Assembly (NCBI GenBank): GCA_035301025.1
Contig: DATGUV010000019.1
Span: 1-6,702 of the forward strand
From: CALAMD01 sp035301025
GTDB lineage: Bacteria; Bacillota; Bacilli; Bacillales; Amphibacillaceae
Direction of reading: 5' to 3'
Length of the DNA: 6,702 nt
The translations under genes and the position numbers were made by a program. Positions 1 to 6,493 of the stretch are shown here, piece after piece (positions within the stretch are counted from its first letter, which is position 1; each line of letters opens with the position of its first letter). Below the pieces are notes generated by a model. That model had not been told where the DNA came from, made no database searches, and saw nothing but the letters and a program-made list of their open reading frames with translations.

Positions 1-4
1 TCGT

Positions 5-36
5 TGCTCAAAATTAATTATAGTTAATTTTGAGCA
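5..36. repeat. Perfect 13-bp inverted repeat (dyad) at window edge
   Basis: TGCTCAAAATTAA (5-17) and its exact reverse complement (24-36) flank a 6-base loop. No T tract follows on either strand, so by itself it is not a classical terminator. On the minus strand the dyad centre contains TATAAT (22 to 17) but no recognisable -35. It could be an operator for a leftward gene outside the window or a second stem of a bidirectional termination region together with 37-78. The structure is directly visible; the role is unknown. Confidence 0.6.
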
Positions 37-78
37 TAAAAAAGGATGTGTGCACTCATTACATACACACATCCTTTT
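37..78 (-). terminator. Rho-independent terminator after the CD3324-like gene
   Basis: A perfect 13-bp stem (40-52 with 66-78, GGATGTGTG core) has a 13-base loop. Read on the minus strand it ends in six T residues (43 to 38) and starts 5 bases after the stop codon of the leftward HTH gene. On the plus strand the stem is followed only by TTTT that is part of the stem plus a TA-rich stretch, so weaker activity on a rightward transcript entering the window is possible. Confidence 0.85.
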
Positions 79-83
79 CATAA

Positions 84-356
84 CTATTTTAATCGTTCGG
101 TTCGTACAATTCGTTGCACACTTTTTGTTGATAAAAAATACTCGTTGGATAACTCATGGATGGAGTCGCCATCTGTATACTTCTGATATAGCTCCTTATT
201 TCGTTGATCAAGTAGTGCTCGACTACCACTCAACTCTCCCCAACCCTTTTTATGTGTACATTTTCTTGGAATATATAATGTGTCCCCGTCTATATATTCT
301 TGAATCATTTGAATCAAATGATCAGGTAAAATGGTTCGTGCATTTTTATAATCCAT
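84..356 (-). CDS. CD3324 family HTH protein (putative DNA-binding, function unknown)
   Basis: This encodes a 90-residue soluble protein. The N-terminal half (about 1-50) carries YKNARTILPDHLIQMIQEYIDG, then a YIPR segment and a basic, glycine-rich WGELSGSR stretch. Residues about 55-87 read as a helix-turn-helix (SIHELSNEYFLSTKSVQRIVR). This layout is that of the small proteins named CD3324 family, which have a Mor/sigma-like HTH; the family name is from memory and no target is known. The ATG at 356 has a strong GGAGGGG Shine-Dalgarno site (365-371), 8 bases upstream. It is the last gene of the leftward run, 116 bases after pepF, and is followed at once by a terminator. A 12-bp inverted repeat overlaps its start, suggesting autoregulation or translational control. 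DNA binding is inferred from the HTH only. Confidence 0.8.
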   Translation of the reverse strand: MDYKNARTILPDHLIQMIQEYIDGDTLYIPRKCTHKKGWGELSGSRALLDQRNKELYQKYTDGDSIHELSNEYFLSTKSVQRIVRTERLK

Positions 357-401
357 TATTTGTTCCCCTCCACTAAAATATATTCATGTGGAACAAATAA
401 T
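355..401 (-). promoter_or_regulatory. 12-bp inverted repeat overlapping the start site of the HTH gene
   Basis: ATTATTTGTTCC (355-366) and GGAACAAATAAT (390-401) are exact reverse complements, separated by 23 bases. In the minus-strand mRNA the 3' arm holds the last two G of the Shine-Dalgarno and the AT of the start codon, so a hairpin would hide the start. As DNA, the two arms flank a possible -10 (TATATT, 383 to 378) with a weak -35 (TTGTAA, 407 to 402, 18-base spacing), which would fit an operator. Both readings are inference; the repeat itself is certain. Confidence 0.55.
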
Positions 402-472
402 TACAAGACGAGGACCTTATCTATCTTTCAAACATTTCATATAAACATCTTCATAACAACCCTCCTAAATGC

Positions 473-2275
473 TTAGAGCTCTTTTGTAAGTTCCATAAAT
501 TCTTCAGCATCCTCGGCCATAATTTTAATTCCTTCTTCCCAAAATACTTGTTTCGTAATATCTACACCTAAATGTTTTTTAGCTAAATCTTCTACTTTCA
601 TAGAACCTGTATCTCGTAATAACGCAATATATTTTTCCTCAAATCCTTCAGGGTTCTTTAAGTATTCTGCATAAACTCCTAAGCTGAATAAATATCCAAA
701 GGTGTATGGGAAGTTGTAAAATGGCACACTGTCAATAAAGAAATGTAACTTACTACTCCAGAAATATGGATGGTAGCTAGATAAACGATTTCCATAAGAC
801 TCTTTTTGTGCGTTAACCATGAGTTCATTCAGTCGATCTTTTGAAACAATTCCTTTTGCACGTTCTGTATAAAACGCATCTTCAAATAAAAAGCGTGCGT
901 GAATATTTAAGAACATAGCTGTAGCGCCTTCTAATTTTGTTGCAAGCAGTGCAATTTTATCTTCTGTGGAAGGTGCATTATCAACTGTTGCACTAGAAAT
1001 AATCATTTCCGCAAATGTACTAGCTGTTTCAGCAACGTTCATTGCATAGCCTCGATTTAAGCGTGGTAAATCTTTCATTACATGACTGTGGAACGCATGT
1101 CCTAGTTCATGTGCAAGAGTGCTTGTATCACTAGGGGAACCTGTGAATGTCATAAAAATACGAGACTCCTCAAATTCTGGAAGATTTGTACAATAGCCTC
1201 CAGGACGTTTGTTCGGACGGTCTTCCGCTTCTACCCAACGATTTTCAAGGGCATGTTTTGTAAAACTTGTTAATTCAGGACCGAAAGACTCAAAATGCTC
1301 AATGACAAAATCACATGCTTCATCATATGTGAATTCAATTGCCTCTGTATCGCCAATCGCAACTGGAGCATCTACATCTTGCCAACCTAATTTATCCATA
1401 TCAAGCAACGCCGCTTTCCGGTCTAAAAATGCGAGGAATGGTTCTTTAAAGTCTGATACCGCTCCCCACATGGCTTCTAGAGTATCTTTTTCCATACGGT
1501 TATATTCTAACGGTTCCTCAAGATGATTTTCTCTTCCGTGGGCTTTTTGCAAAGTAATTCGATATCCTGCTAAATGGTTTAAAACATCTGCGAAAATTGG
1601 TGCATTTTTATCCCATGCTTTCTCCCAGTTTTCGAACAATTGTTTACGAACTTCAGGATCAGGATCTGCAGACATACGGTTCATTGCTTGTCCTACAGAT
1701 AGTTCAGTTGTTTTTCCTTCTTTATCGGTAAAAGGTATGGTCATAATCGAAACCGTTGTATTATATAAATTACTCCAAGCAGCTAATCCATCTTTATTTA
1801 ACTCAGCGATAAGAGCCTCTTCTTCTTCAGATAATAAACGTTTCCCTTCATCTCTTATTTCATGGAGACGGAAAGATACCTCTCTTAAATCCTCATCCTC
1901 AAATAGTTTCTCAAAGTCTGTTTCAGGAATCGCCACTAATTTCTTCACAAATGTATTGGAGAGTTTTTGCATTTCACTGCTTAACTCCATTACTTGGCCT
2001 AAAACAACACCTGCATGAGCATCATCCATGTATGCATCTTGCCACATACGGGTAAATGTAGCTGCTTGGCCTAATCCTTTTCCAATAACCTCCTGTTTTC
2101 CTAAAATTTCTTTCACTTTCTTAGGAGATGAGTCTGTCTTAAAATCCCATCCTGCAAGTATGTCTTTATATGCCTCAATATCCTTTCGTACAGTTGATAA
2201 CTTTTCTTTCAAAACTGAAGAGTTTGTCCCTCCAGAAAAAATGCTTTCTAAATCCCATGTATCCACGTATTTCAT
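473..2275 (-). CDS. pepF: Oligoendopeptidase F, M3 family zinc metallopeptidase (clade 3)
   Basis: This is a cytoplasmic zinc peptidase that cleaves short peptides, about 600 residues, the normal length for the clade-3 PepF/M3 family. In the 600-residue numbering used here, the catalytic motif HELGH is at 389-393. The third zinc ligand is Glu416 in NVAETASTF, 23 residues after the second His as usual in M3. The GGYC signature is at 359-362, and the PFYNFPYTFGY segment, which helps form the substrate-binding site, is at 518-528. No signal peptide or membrane segment is visible. I chose the ATG at 2275 because GGGGAG lies 8 bases before it and the N-terminus MKYVDTWDLESIF matches family members. 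An in-frame ATG at 2296 would add 7 residues but has only a poorly placed AAGGAA. It follows the acetyltransferase by about 36 bases and is probably cotranscribed. Likely role: peptide turnover. Confidence 0.95.
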   Translation of the reverse strand: MKYVDTWDLESIFSGGTNSSVLKEKLSTVRKDIEAYKDILAGWDFKTDSSPKKVKEILGKQEVIGKGLGQAATFTRMWQDAYMDDAHAGVVLGQVMELSSEMQKLSNTFVKKLVAIPETDFEKLFEDEDLREVSFRLHEIRDEGKRLLSEEEEALIAELNKDGLAAWSNLYNTTVSIMTIPFTDKEGKTTELSVGQAMNRMSADPDPEVRKQLFENWEKAWDKNAPIFADVLNHLAGYRITLQKAHGRENHLEEPLEYNRMEKDTLEAMWGAVSDFKEPFLAFLDRKAALLDMDKLGWQDVDAPVAIGDTEAIEFTYDEACDFVIEHFESFGPELTSFTKHALENRWVEAEDRPNKRPGGYCTNLPEFEESRIFMTFTGSPSDTSTLAHELGHAFHSHVMKDLPRLNRGYAMNVAETASTFAEMIISSATVDNAPSTEDKIALLATKLEGATAMFLNIHARFLFEDAFYTERAKGIVSKDRLNELMVNAQKESYGNRLSSYHPYFWSSKLHFFIDSVPFYNFPYTFGYLFSLGVYAEYLKNPEGFEEKYIALLRDTGSMKVEDLAKKHLGVDITKQVFWEEGIKIMAEDAEEFMELTKEL

Positions 2276-2311
2276 ACTGTTTACTCCCCATTTCATTAAT
2301 TAATGTATTCC

Positions 2312-2806
2312 TTAAAAGTAATCTGGCATTGTAAATGTTTCTAAATCTAATTCGTCATTCCCACCATAATACATGAGTACGGTGTCATCATATTTTTGGA
2401 ATCTGTCAGGCAATACTGTAAAGCCAAATTGTTTATAGAAGTTCGTATCAATATCGCTGTATAAAAAGAAATGATAGCAACCTTCACTAGCTAATTCTTG
2501 GATGGTTTGTTCGATAAGTTTTGAACCATAGCCCTTTTTTCTCGTAAAAGGTTCTGTAGCAAAGGTTCCTAATCCTTTTACGATTGGTTCTCCTGGCTTG
2601 TGAAGATCATAGGCAATGAGAGCACTTACGACTTGATCACTGTCTGTATCTTCTATTACGTACCACTCTCCATCCTTATATTTTGGGGAGTTCAGACATT
2701 TTTCAATATGATCCTCAATCGTAAGTCCCTCTCCCCACGCATCATAACCTAGTGTAAAAATTCGTCGCATATCTTTTTCCTCTGCATGACGCCATTCAAT
2801 AAACAT
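2312..2806 (-). CDS. GNAT family N-acetyltransferase
   Basis: This is a 164-residue single-domain GNAT protein expected to transfer an acetyl group from acetyl-CoA to an amine; the substrate cannot be told. The acetyl-CoA pyrophosphate-binding loop is RKKGYG (89-94, pattern R/Q-x-x-G-x-G/A). It follows the beta4 strand GLGTFATEPF and precedes helix alpha3 SKLIEQTIQEL. The FYKQFGF segment (123-129) is the usual C-terminal GNAT motif B (Y-x-x-x-G-F). The N-terminus IEWRHAEEKDMRRIFTL fits strand beta1 and helix alpha1. The C-terminal tail (about 145-164) is acidic and ends PDYF. Its start has GAGGTGA (2813-2819) 6 bases upstream. It is the first gene of the leftward run, just before pepF. A link to peptide metabolism through its neighbour is only a guess. 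Confidence 0.9.
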   Translation of the reverse strand: MFIEWRHAEEKDMRRIFTLGYDAWGEGLTIEDHIEKCLNSPKYKDGEWYVIEDTDSDQVVSALIAYDLHKPGEPIVKGLGTFATEPFTRKKGYGSKLIEQTIQELASEGCYHFFLYSDIDTNFYKQFGFTVLPDRFQKYDDTVLMYYGGNDELDLETFTMPDYF

Positions 2807-3096
2807 ATCTGCTCACCTCTTCCATTGTTATGAAACGAGTATTTGATAACATTTACGACATTCATCATTTTCGTTTGCTATTTCATGTTGATACGTATAA
2901 ATTCATTCATGCTTTTATATTACCATAGATTGATTCATTTTTTGAAGTAAGTGCTTACATGTGAGGACTATTTTTAACCAAAAATGAAAATATATATACA
3001 TCATTTGTCTGACCTCTCTTTTCCCTTAGGAAATGGAATCAATTCTGTTTTCGGTCATACACTAAGATAGCAGTTCTTTCTCTGCTCTTTTGGGGG
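2807..3096. other. Divergent intergenic region between the acetyltransferase and ctaG
   Basis: This stretch of about 290 bases, AT-rich and without a credible gene, separates the leftward and rightward units and must hold the promoters for both. For the leftward unit the best candidate is TTCAAA (2946 to 2941), an 18-base spacer, then TAATAT (2922 to 2917), with an overlapping TATAAA; this is weak. For ctaG I see no convincing sigma-A promoter; TACACT (3058-3063) or TAAGAT (3063-3068) lack a good -35. A short dyad GTAAG-TG-CTTAC (2947-2958) and the 8-bp palindrome ATACGTAT (2891-2898) are present. No terminator or riboswitch is recognised. Confidence 0.4.
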
Positions 3097-3873
3097 GTGA
3101 TGAATTTTTTACGTGTGATGCAAGAAACAACTTCATGGAACTTACCCATATTGGCATTGCTTCTCTTTGTAGTATTCATATATGTGGGGATTTGTAAAAA
3201 AGACACCCCATTCGTTCATCCAATTTTATTCTGCTTAAGTCTTCTCATTCTCTATGTACTAATTGGCAGTCCCTACGTTTCTATAGTAGAGCTATCCTTT
3301 AGTTTGCATATGATTCAAATGGGCTTATTGTACTTCATTATTCCACCTTTATTGATTGCAGGAATTCCTACTTATATGTACGATAAGCGCTCTTCAAGCT
3401 TTGGAGAAAAAACCTTTTTCATTCCCATATTCATGATGTATGTATTTGCGGTTTTATTGTTCTTCTATCATCTTCCATCCATTATGAATGTATTACTGCC
3501 TCACCCACCAATGCTGCTCACTTATAAAGCTATTTTGTTTTTCCTTGCTTGTGGGATGTGGTGGCCAATCGTCACTTGCAGACCAAGGAATCAAAGGGAA
3601 AAGGGGCGATTAACACGCTATACATCTTTATGTACACTTCTCATAACCCCTTCTTGTCTTTTCTTTATTGTTACAGCATTTATTGACAGCAATAGCCACG
3701 CTTTTTTTACTCAATTTTCTGCACATCTTTGTGTGCCTGCATCTCATATGCATGCTCTACTTCCTCCATTTTTCCAATCCAAAACCGACCAATGGCTTGC
3801 TGGTCTATGTATGTTTACTCTACATAGTTGTGGGGTTTATCTAACCAACCATTTGCCCAAAGAGCAGACGTAA
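3097..3873 (+). CDS. CtaG family cytochrome c oxidase assembly protein (caa3 type)
   Basis: This is a polytopic membrane protein of about 257 residues, somewhat shorter than the roughly 300 of B. subtilis CtaG. Hydrophobic segments lie at about 14-32, 40-57, 70-90, 107-125, 143-160, 178-195 and 233-250. Family marks are GSP (57-59), LHMIQMGLLYFIIPPLLIAGIP (70-91, with His71), YHLPSIM (124-130, with His125) and DQWLAGLCMFTLH (231-243, in place of the DQQLAGL-like motif). CtaG proteins are needed for active caa3 oxidase and are thought to act in copper insertion into the CuB site; here that is inferred from family and from the copper ATPase 93 bases downstream. The start is uncertain: GTG (3097) and ATG (3100) sit inside or directly after a GGGGGGTGAT Shine-Dalgarno, while the next in-frame ATG (3118) is far from it. 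I report the longest form. Confidence 0.8.
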   Translation: MMNFLRVMQETTSWNLPILALLLFVVFIYVGICKKDTPFVHPILFCLSLLILYVLIGSPYVSIVELSFSLHMIQMGLLYFIIPPLLIAGIPTYMYDKRSSSFGEKTFFIPIFMMYVFAVLLFFYHLPSIMNVLLPHPPMLLTYKAILFFLACGMWWPIVTCRPRNQREKGRLTRYTSLCTLLITPSCLFFIVTAFIDSNSHAFFTQFSAHLCVPASHMHALLPPFFQSKTDQWLAGLCMFTLHSCGVYLTNHLPKEQT

Positions 3874-3909
3874 CCTTTCTTTGAATCGTCCATGTTTGGG
3901 AAATGGTTG
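3846..3909 (+). repeat. Long imperfect hairpin across the ctaG stop codon
   Basis: The left arm 3846-3861 (CAACCATTTGCCCAAA) pairs with the right arm 3895-3909 (TTTGGGAAATGGTTG) over 15 base pairs with one bulged G (3855). The 33-base loop contains the ctaG stop codon. No T run follows (AATCTTTCGTT), so it is not a standard terminator, although partial termination is possible. The right arm overlaps the candidate copA -35 (TTGAAT, 3907-3912). It could stabilise the ctaG mRNA end, modulate read-through into copA, or act as a DNA site. Confidence 0.6.
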
Positions 3910-3942
3910 AATCTTTCGTTCTAATGAATATTTTCATAGAAT
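3907..3942 (+). promoter_or_regulatory. Possible copA promoter and nearby dyad
   Basis: TTGAAT (3907-3912), a 16-base spacer and TATTTT (3929-3934) form a weak sigma-A match. An alternative -10, TAGAAT (3937-3942), is better but has no good -35. An imperfect dyad TTCTAATGAA-TATT-TTCATAGAA (3919-3941, one base missing in the right arm) covers the -10 region. It does not look like the GC-rich CsoR operator or a CueR-type site. The gene may instead be read from the ctaG promoter. Confidence 0.3.
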
Positions 3943-3966
3943 ACACTTGACGTAGGGAGGGAGAAT

Positions 3967-6174
3967 ATGGCTAACACATTACTAGAACTACATATTGGTG
4001 GCATGCACTGTTCTGCTTGTTCATCAAGGGTTGAGCGCGTGTTACGTAATCTTCAAGGCGTAAAGGATGCTCATGTACATCTTGCAACTGGAAAAGCACA
4101 AATTCACATCCACGACCAGCAAGTCTCCATGTCTCATATTGTCCAAGCCATTGAAAAAATTGGTTTTTCAGTTAAACCTTTTCATACAACACAAGCCAAT
4201 GAGGATCAAAAAGAAGAAGAAAAGACCTTACTGATATCCTTTATATTCTCTGCAATATTTACGATACCTCTTGTATGGGCCAGTCTTGCGCATGTTCAAT
4301 GGGCTGCTTTTATACCCGTTCCAACATTATTAAAAAATCCCTTCGTCCAATGTAGTCTAGCTATCCCTATTCAATTTGTCATCGGGTTTCCCTTTTATGA
4401 GCGAGCTTTTCGTGGGATTCGTTCAGGATATGCAAATATGGATGTACTCGTTGTATTAAGTACATCCACTGCCTTTTTTTATAGCCATTACGTAACGTTT
4501 TCATCGCTCCCCTCCGCATTACGTGGAGAAGAAATGATGCTCTATTATGAGACAAGCGCTATGATCATCACATTCATTTTACTTGGCCGATTTCTTGAGG
4601 CAAAAACAACGACTCGAACAGCCCAGGGAATGAAAGAATTGTATAATCTGCAGAAAAAAACGGCTACAATTACTTCTCGGGGTATGCAAAAAAAGGTGCC
4701 CATTGAAATCCTCCAACAAGGTGATATGATCATCGTAAAACCTGGTGAAAGAGTTCCTATTGACGGACGGGTGATAGAAGGAAGTTCCATGATTGATGAA
4801 TCCCTATTAACAGGAGAAAGTACACCTATTCAAATAGAAATAAATCATCCTGTATATGCAGGAACAATCAATCATGATGGACTTATAAAAGTTCAGGTAA
4901 CCAAAAAAGATGCTGACACTGTGTTATCTCATATCATCCAAATCGTAGAAAAAGCCCAGCTATCCAAACCAGAAATTCAACGCATAGCTGATCGGGTTGT
5001 TCATCTTTTTGTCCCTGTTATCATTTTTATTGCTGGGATTACTTTTGTCCTCTCTTATATCATGCTTGAACCTGGAATCATGGACAAAGCTGTTGAGAAA
5101 AGCATTGCAGTGTTAATTATTGCTTGTCCTTGTGCTCTAGGATTAGCGACACCTACTTCTATTATGGCTGGGAGTGGACGAGCTGCCCAGTTAGGTATTT
5201 TATTTAAAGAAGGGACTTTTCTAGAATTGTTAGGGAAGCAAAAAACCATTGTACTAGATAAAACAGGAACATTAACAGCTGGAAAGCCAGTCATCACAGA
5301 CATGTATATAGAAAGAGGGAGCCACGAGGAGTTTCTCACAACGATAGGCGCCGTTGAAAATCATTCAAATCACCCCTTAGCACAAGCCATTTTAACTGAA
5401 GTTGATGCTCGTCAATATCAACTTAAGAGTGCGATACATATTGAAGCGTTACCTGGATTTGGTGTAAAAGGAATTGTAGAAGATAAAAATGTTCTAATCG
5501 TAAATCGTAGGTACGTGCAGGAAAAGGGTTTGTTCCTCCCAATGCGGATTCATAATAAAATGAAGATCCTTAAGCAGGAAGGGAAAACGATGATTCTTAT
5601 TTATATCCAGTCTATCTTCTCAGGAATGATCGCAACAGATGATTCGTTAAAACCTTCTGCTACACAAGAGGTTTTACGAATGAGGAAACAAGGATTGGAT
5701 GTATATATGCTTACAGGTGATCATCAACAACGGGCGATGAACATCGCTAACACTGTAGGAATCGAGCACGTACAAGCTGAAATCACCCCAGAAGAAAAAG
5801 CGGCGTTTATCACACATTTGCAGGATAATGGAAATGGAGTCATTATGGTAGGTGATGGAATCAATGACGCTCCTGCTCTAGCCGTTGCAGATGTTGGCAT
5901 TACGTTAGCAACTGGAGAGGATATTTCTATTGAAGCTGGTGACGTTACCATTATGAGCGGAGATATCCAAAAAATTCATCAAGCAATCTCCATTAGTCAA
6001 CGGACGATGAGAAATATAAAACAAAATATTAGTTGGGCATTTTTTTATAATGGCATTACGATTCCTTTTGCTATGTTTGGATTCCTTGCTCCATGGATTG
6101 CAGCAGCTGCCATGGCTTTAAGCTCCATATCTGTTGTATTAAATGCTTTAAGACTTTATCACATACGCCTTTAA
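3967..6174 (+). CDS. copA: Copper-translocating P-type ATPase (P1B-1, CopA-like, single HMA domain)
   Basis: This is a 735-residue membrane ATPase that uses ATP to move Cu+ out of the cytoplasm. One N-terminal HMA domain (about 4-72) has the metal site GMHCSAC (Cys15, Cys18). Eight membrane segments are expected, the first near 88-107. The actuator motif TGES is at 282-285, and the transmembrane metal site CPC at 387-389. The phosphorylated Asp431 lies in DKTGT, the SNHP motif is at 467-470, GFGVKG at 497-502, TGD at 583-585 and GDGINDAP at 629-636. Tyr694-Asn695 and Met716-x-x-Ser719-Ser720 in the last two helices are the Cu+ signature. All catalytic residues are intact. B. subtilis CopA has two HMA domains and about 800 residues, so this one is shorter. 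AGGGAGGGAG lies just before the ATG. With CtaG upstream, it may be a general exporter or supply copper for oxidase assembly (FixI/CopA2-like); the sequence cannot decide. Confidence 0.93.
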   Translation: MANTLLELHIGGMHCSACSSRVERVLRNLQGVKDAHVHLATGKAQIHIHDQQVSMSHIVQAIEKIGFSVKPFHTTQANEDQKEEEKTLLISFIFSAIFTIPLVWASLAHVQWAAFIPVPTLLKNPFVQCSLAIPIQFVIGFPFYERAFRGIRSGYANMDVLVVLSTSTAFFYSHYVTFSSLPSALRGEEMMLYYETSAMIITFILLGRFLEAKTTTRTAQGMKELYNLQKKTATITSRGMQKKVPIEILQQGDMIIVKPGERVPIDGRVIEGSSMIDESLLTGESTPIQIEINHPVYAGTINHDGLIKVQVTKKDADTVLSHIIQIVEKAQLSKPEIQRIADRVVHLFVPVIIFIAGITFVLSYIMLEPGIMDKAVEKSIAVLIIACPCALGLATPTSIMAGSGRAAQLGILFKEGTFLELLGKQKTIVLDKTGTLTAGKPVITDMYIERGSHEEFLTTIGAVENHSNHPLAQAILTEVDARQYQLKSAIHIEALPGFGVKGIVEDKNVLIVNRRYVQEKGLFLPMRIHNKMKILKQEGKTMILIYIQSIFSGMIATDDSLKPSATQEVLRMRKQGLDVYMLTGDHQQRAMNIANTVGIEHVQAEITPEEKAAFITHLQDNGNGVIMVGDGINDAPALAVADVGITLATGEDISIEAGDVTIMSGDIQKIHQAISISQRTMRNIKQNISWAFFYNGITIPFAMFGFLAPWIAAAAMALSSISVVLNALRLYHIRL

Positions 6175-6206
6175 ATCCTCTACAATGTATCATCTTTATT
6201 TTTAAT

Positions 6207-6240
6207 GGGACAGTTATCTTTCTTGGTGCTGTCTCTTTTT
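6207..6240 (+). terminator. Probable Rho-independent terminator of copA
   Basis: GGGACAG (6207-6213) pairs with CTGTCTC (6229-6235) with one G-U pair. The loop is 15 bases and five T residues follow directly. It lies 33 bases after the copA stop codon. The stem is short and the loop large, so strength may be moderate. Confidence 0.6.
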
Positions 6241-6402
6241 ATGGAGGATTCTTTTTCATCTACCTATTTTGCTGTAAAATAGAACTCCAGTCATTTTTCA
6301 ACTGAGTGAATTTCATAATTACCAAAATTAACTATTTGAATACACCACGAAACTTCGAACGTCTTAACGGAAATACATGGCGTAGTAAAATAGCAAAACA
6401 TA

Positions 6403-6493
6403 CGTATGATGAAGTTTATTAAACTGTTGAATAATTTTACCTACATAGGTATAGTATGATTTCACTCCAACTATTATCGGGTATCATCATACG
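6403..6493. repeat. Inverted repeats and three GTATGAT motifs around the promoter
   Basis: CGTATGATGA (6403-6412) and its exact reverse complement TCATCATACG (6484-6493) bracket the promoter. The core GTATGAT occurs at 6404-6410 and 6454-6460, and inverted as ATCATAC at 6486-6492. Three copies of a heptamer within 90 bases suggest binding sites for a regulator, although which one is unknown. Confidence 0.45.
6427..6455 (+). promoter_or_regulatory. Sigma-A-type promoter with overlapping dyad
   Basis: TTGAAT (6427-6432), an exact 17-base spacer and TATAGT (6450-6455) make the best vegetative promoter in the window. The expected transcript start is near 6462, giving a leader of about 80 bases. 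A dyad TACCTA-CA-TAGGTA (6438-6451) covers the right half of the spacer and the first bases of the -10, a typical position for a repressor operator. Confidence 0.75.

Noticed and set aside
50..376. Rightward 108-codon frame opposite the HTH gene
   Set aside because: It lies antisense to the well-supported HTH gene and its terminator, has no ribosome site and no recognisable domain.
2294..2305. 12-bp palindrome CATTAATTAATG between the acetyltransferase and pepF
   Set aside because: It is AT-only apart from its ends, has no T tract or loop, and is readily explained by chance in this base composition.
3874..3966. CsoR or CueR operator upstream of copA
   Set aside because: No GC-rich CsoR-like dyad and no long-spacer (19-base) CueR-type promoter can be seen.
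6093..6305. Rightward 70-codon frame across the copA end
   Set aside because: It overlaps the copA C-terminus in another frame, runs through the terminator hairpin and has no Shine-Dalgarno.
6323..6335. CAAAATTAACTAT shared with the minus strand of 20-32
   Set aside because: A 13-base AT-rich match between two places in a window of this size is expected by chance; no longer similarity surrounds it.
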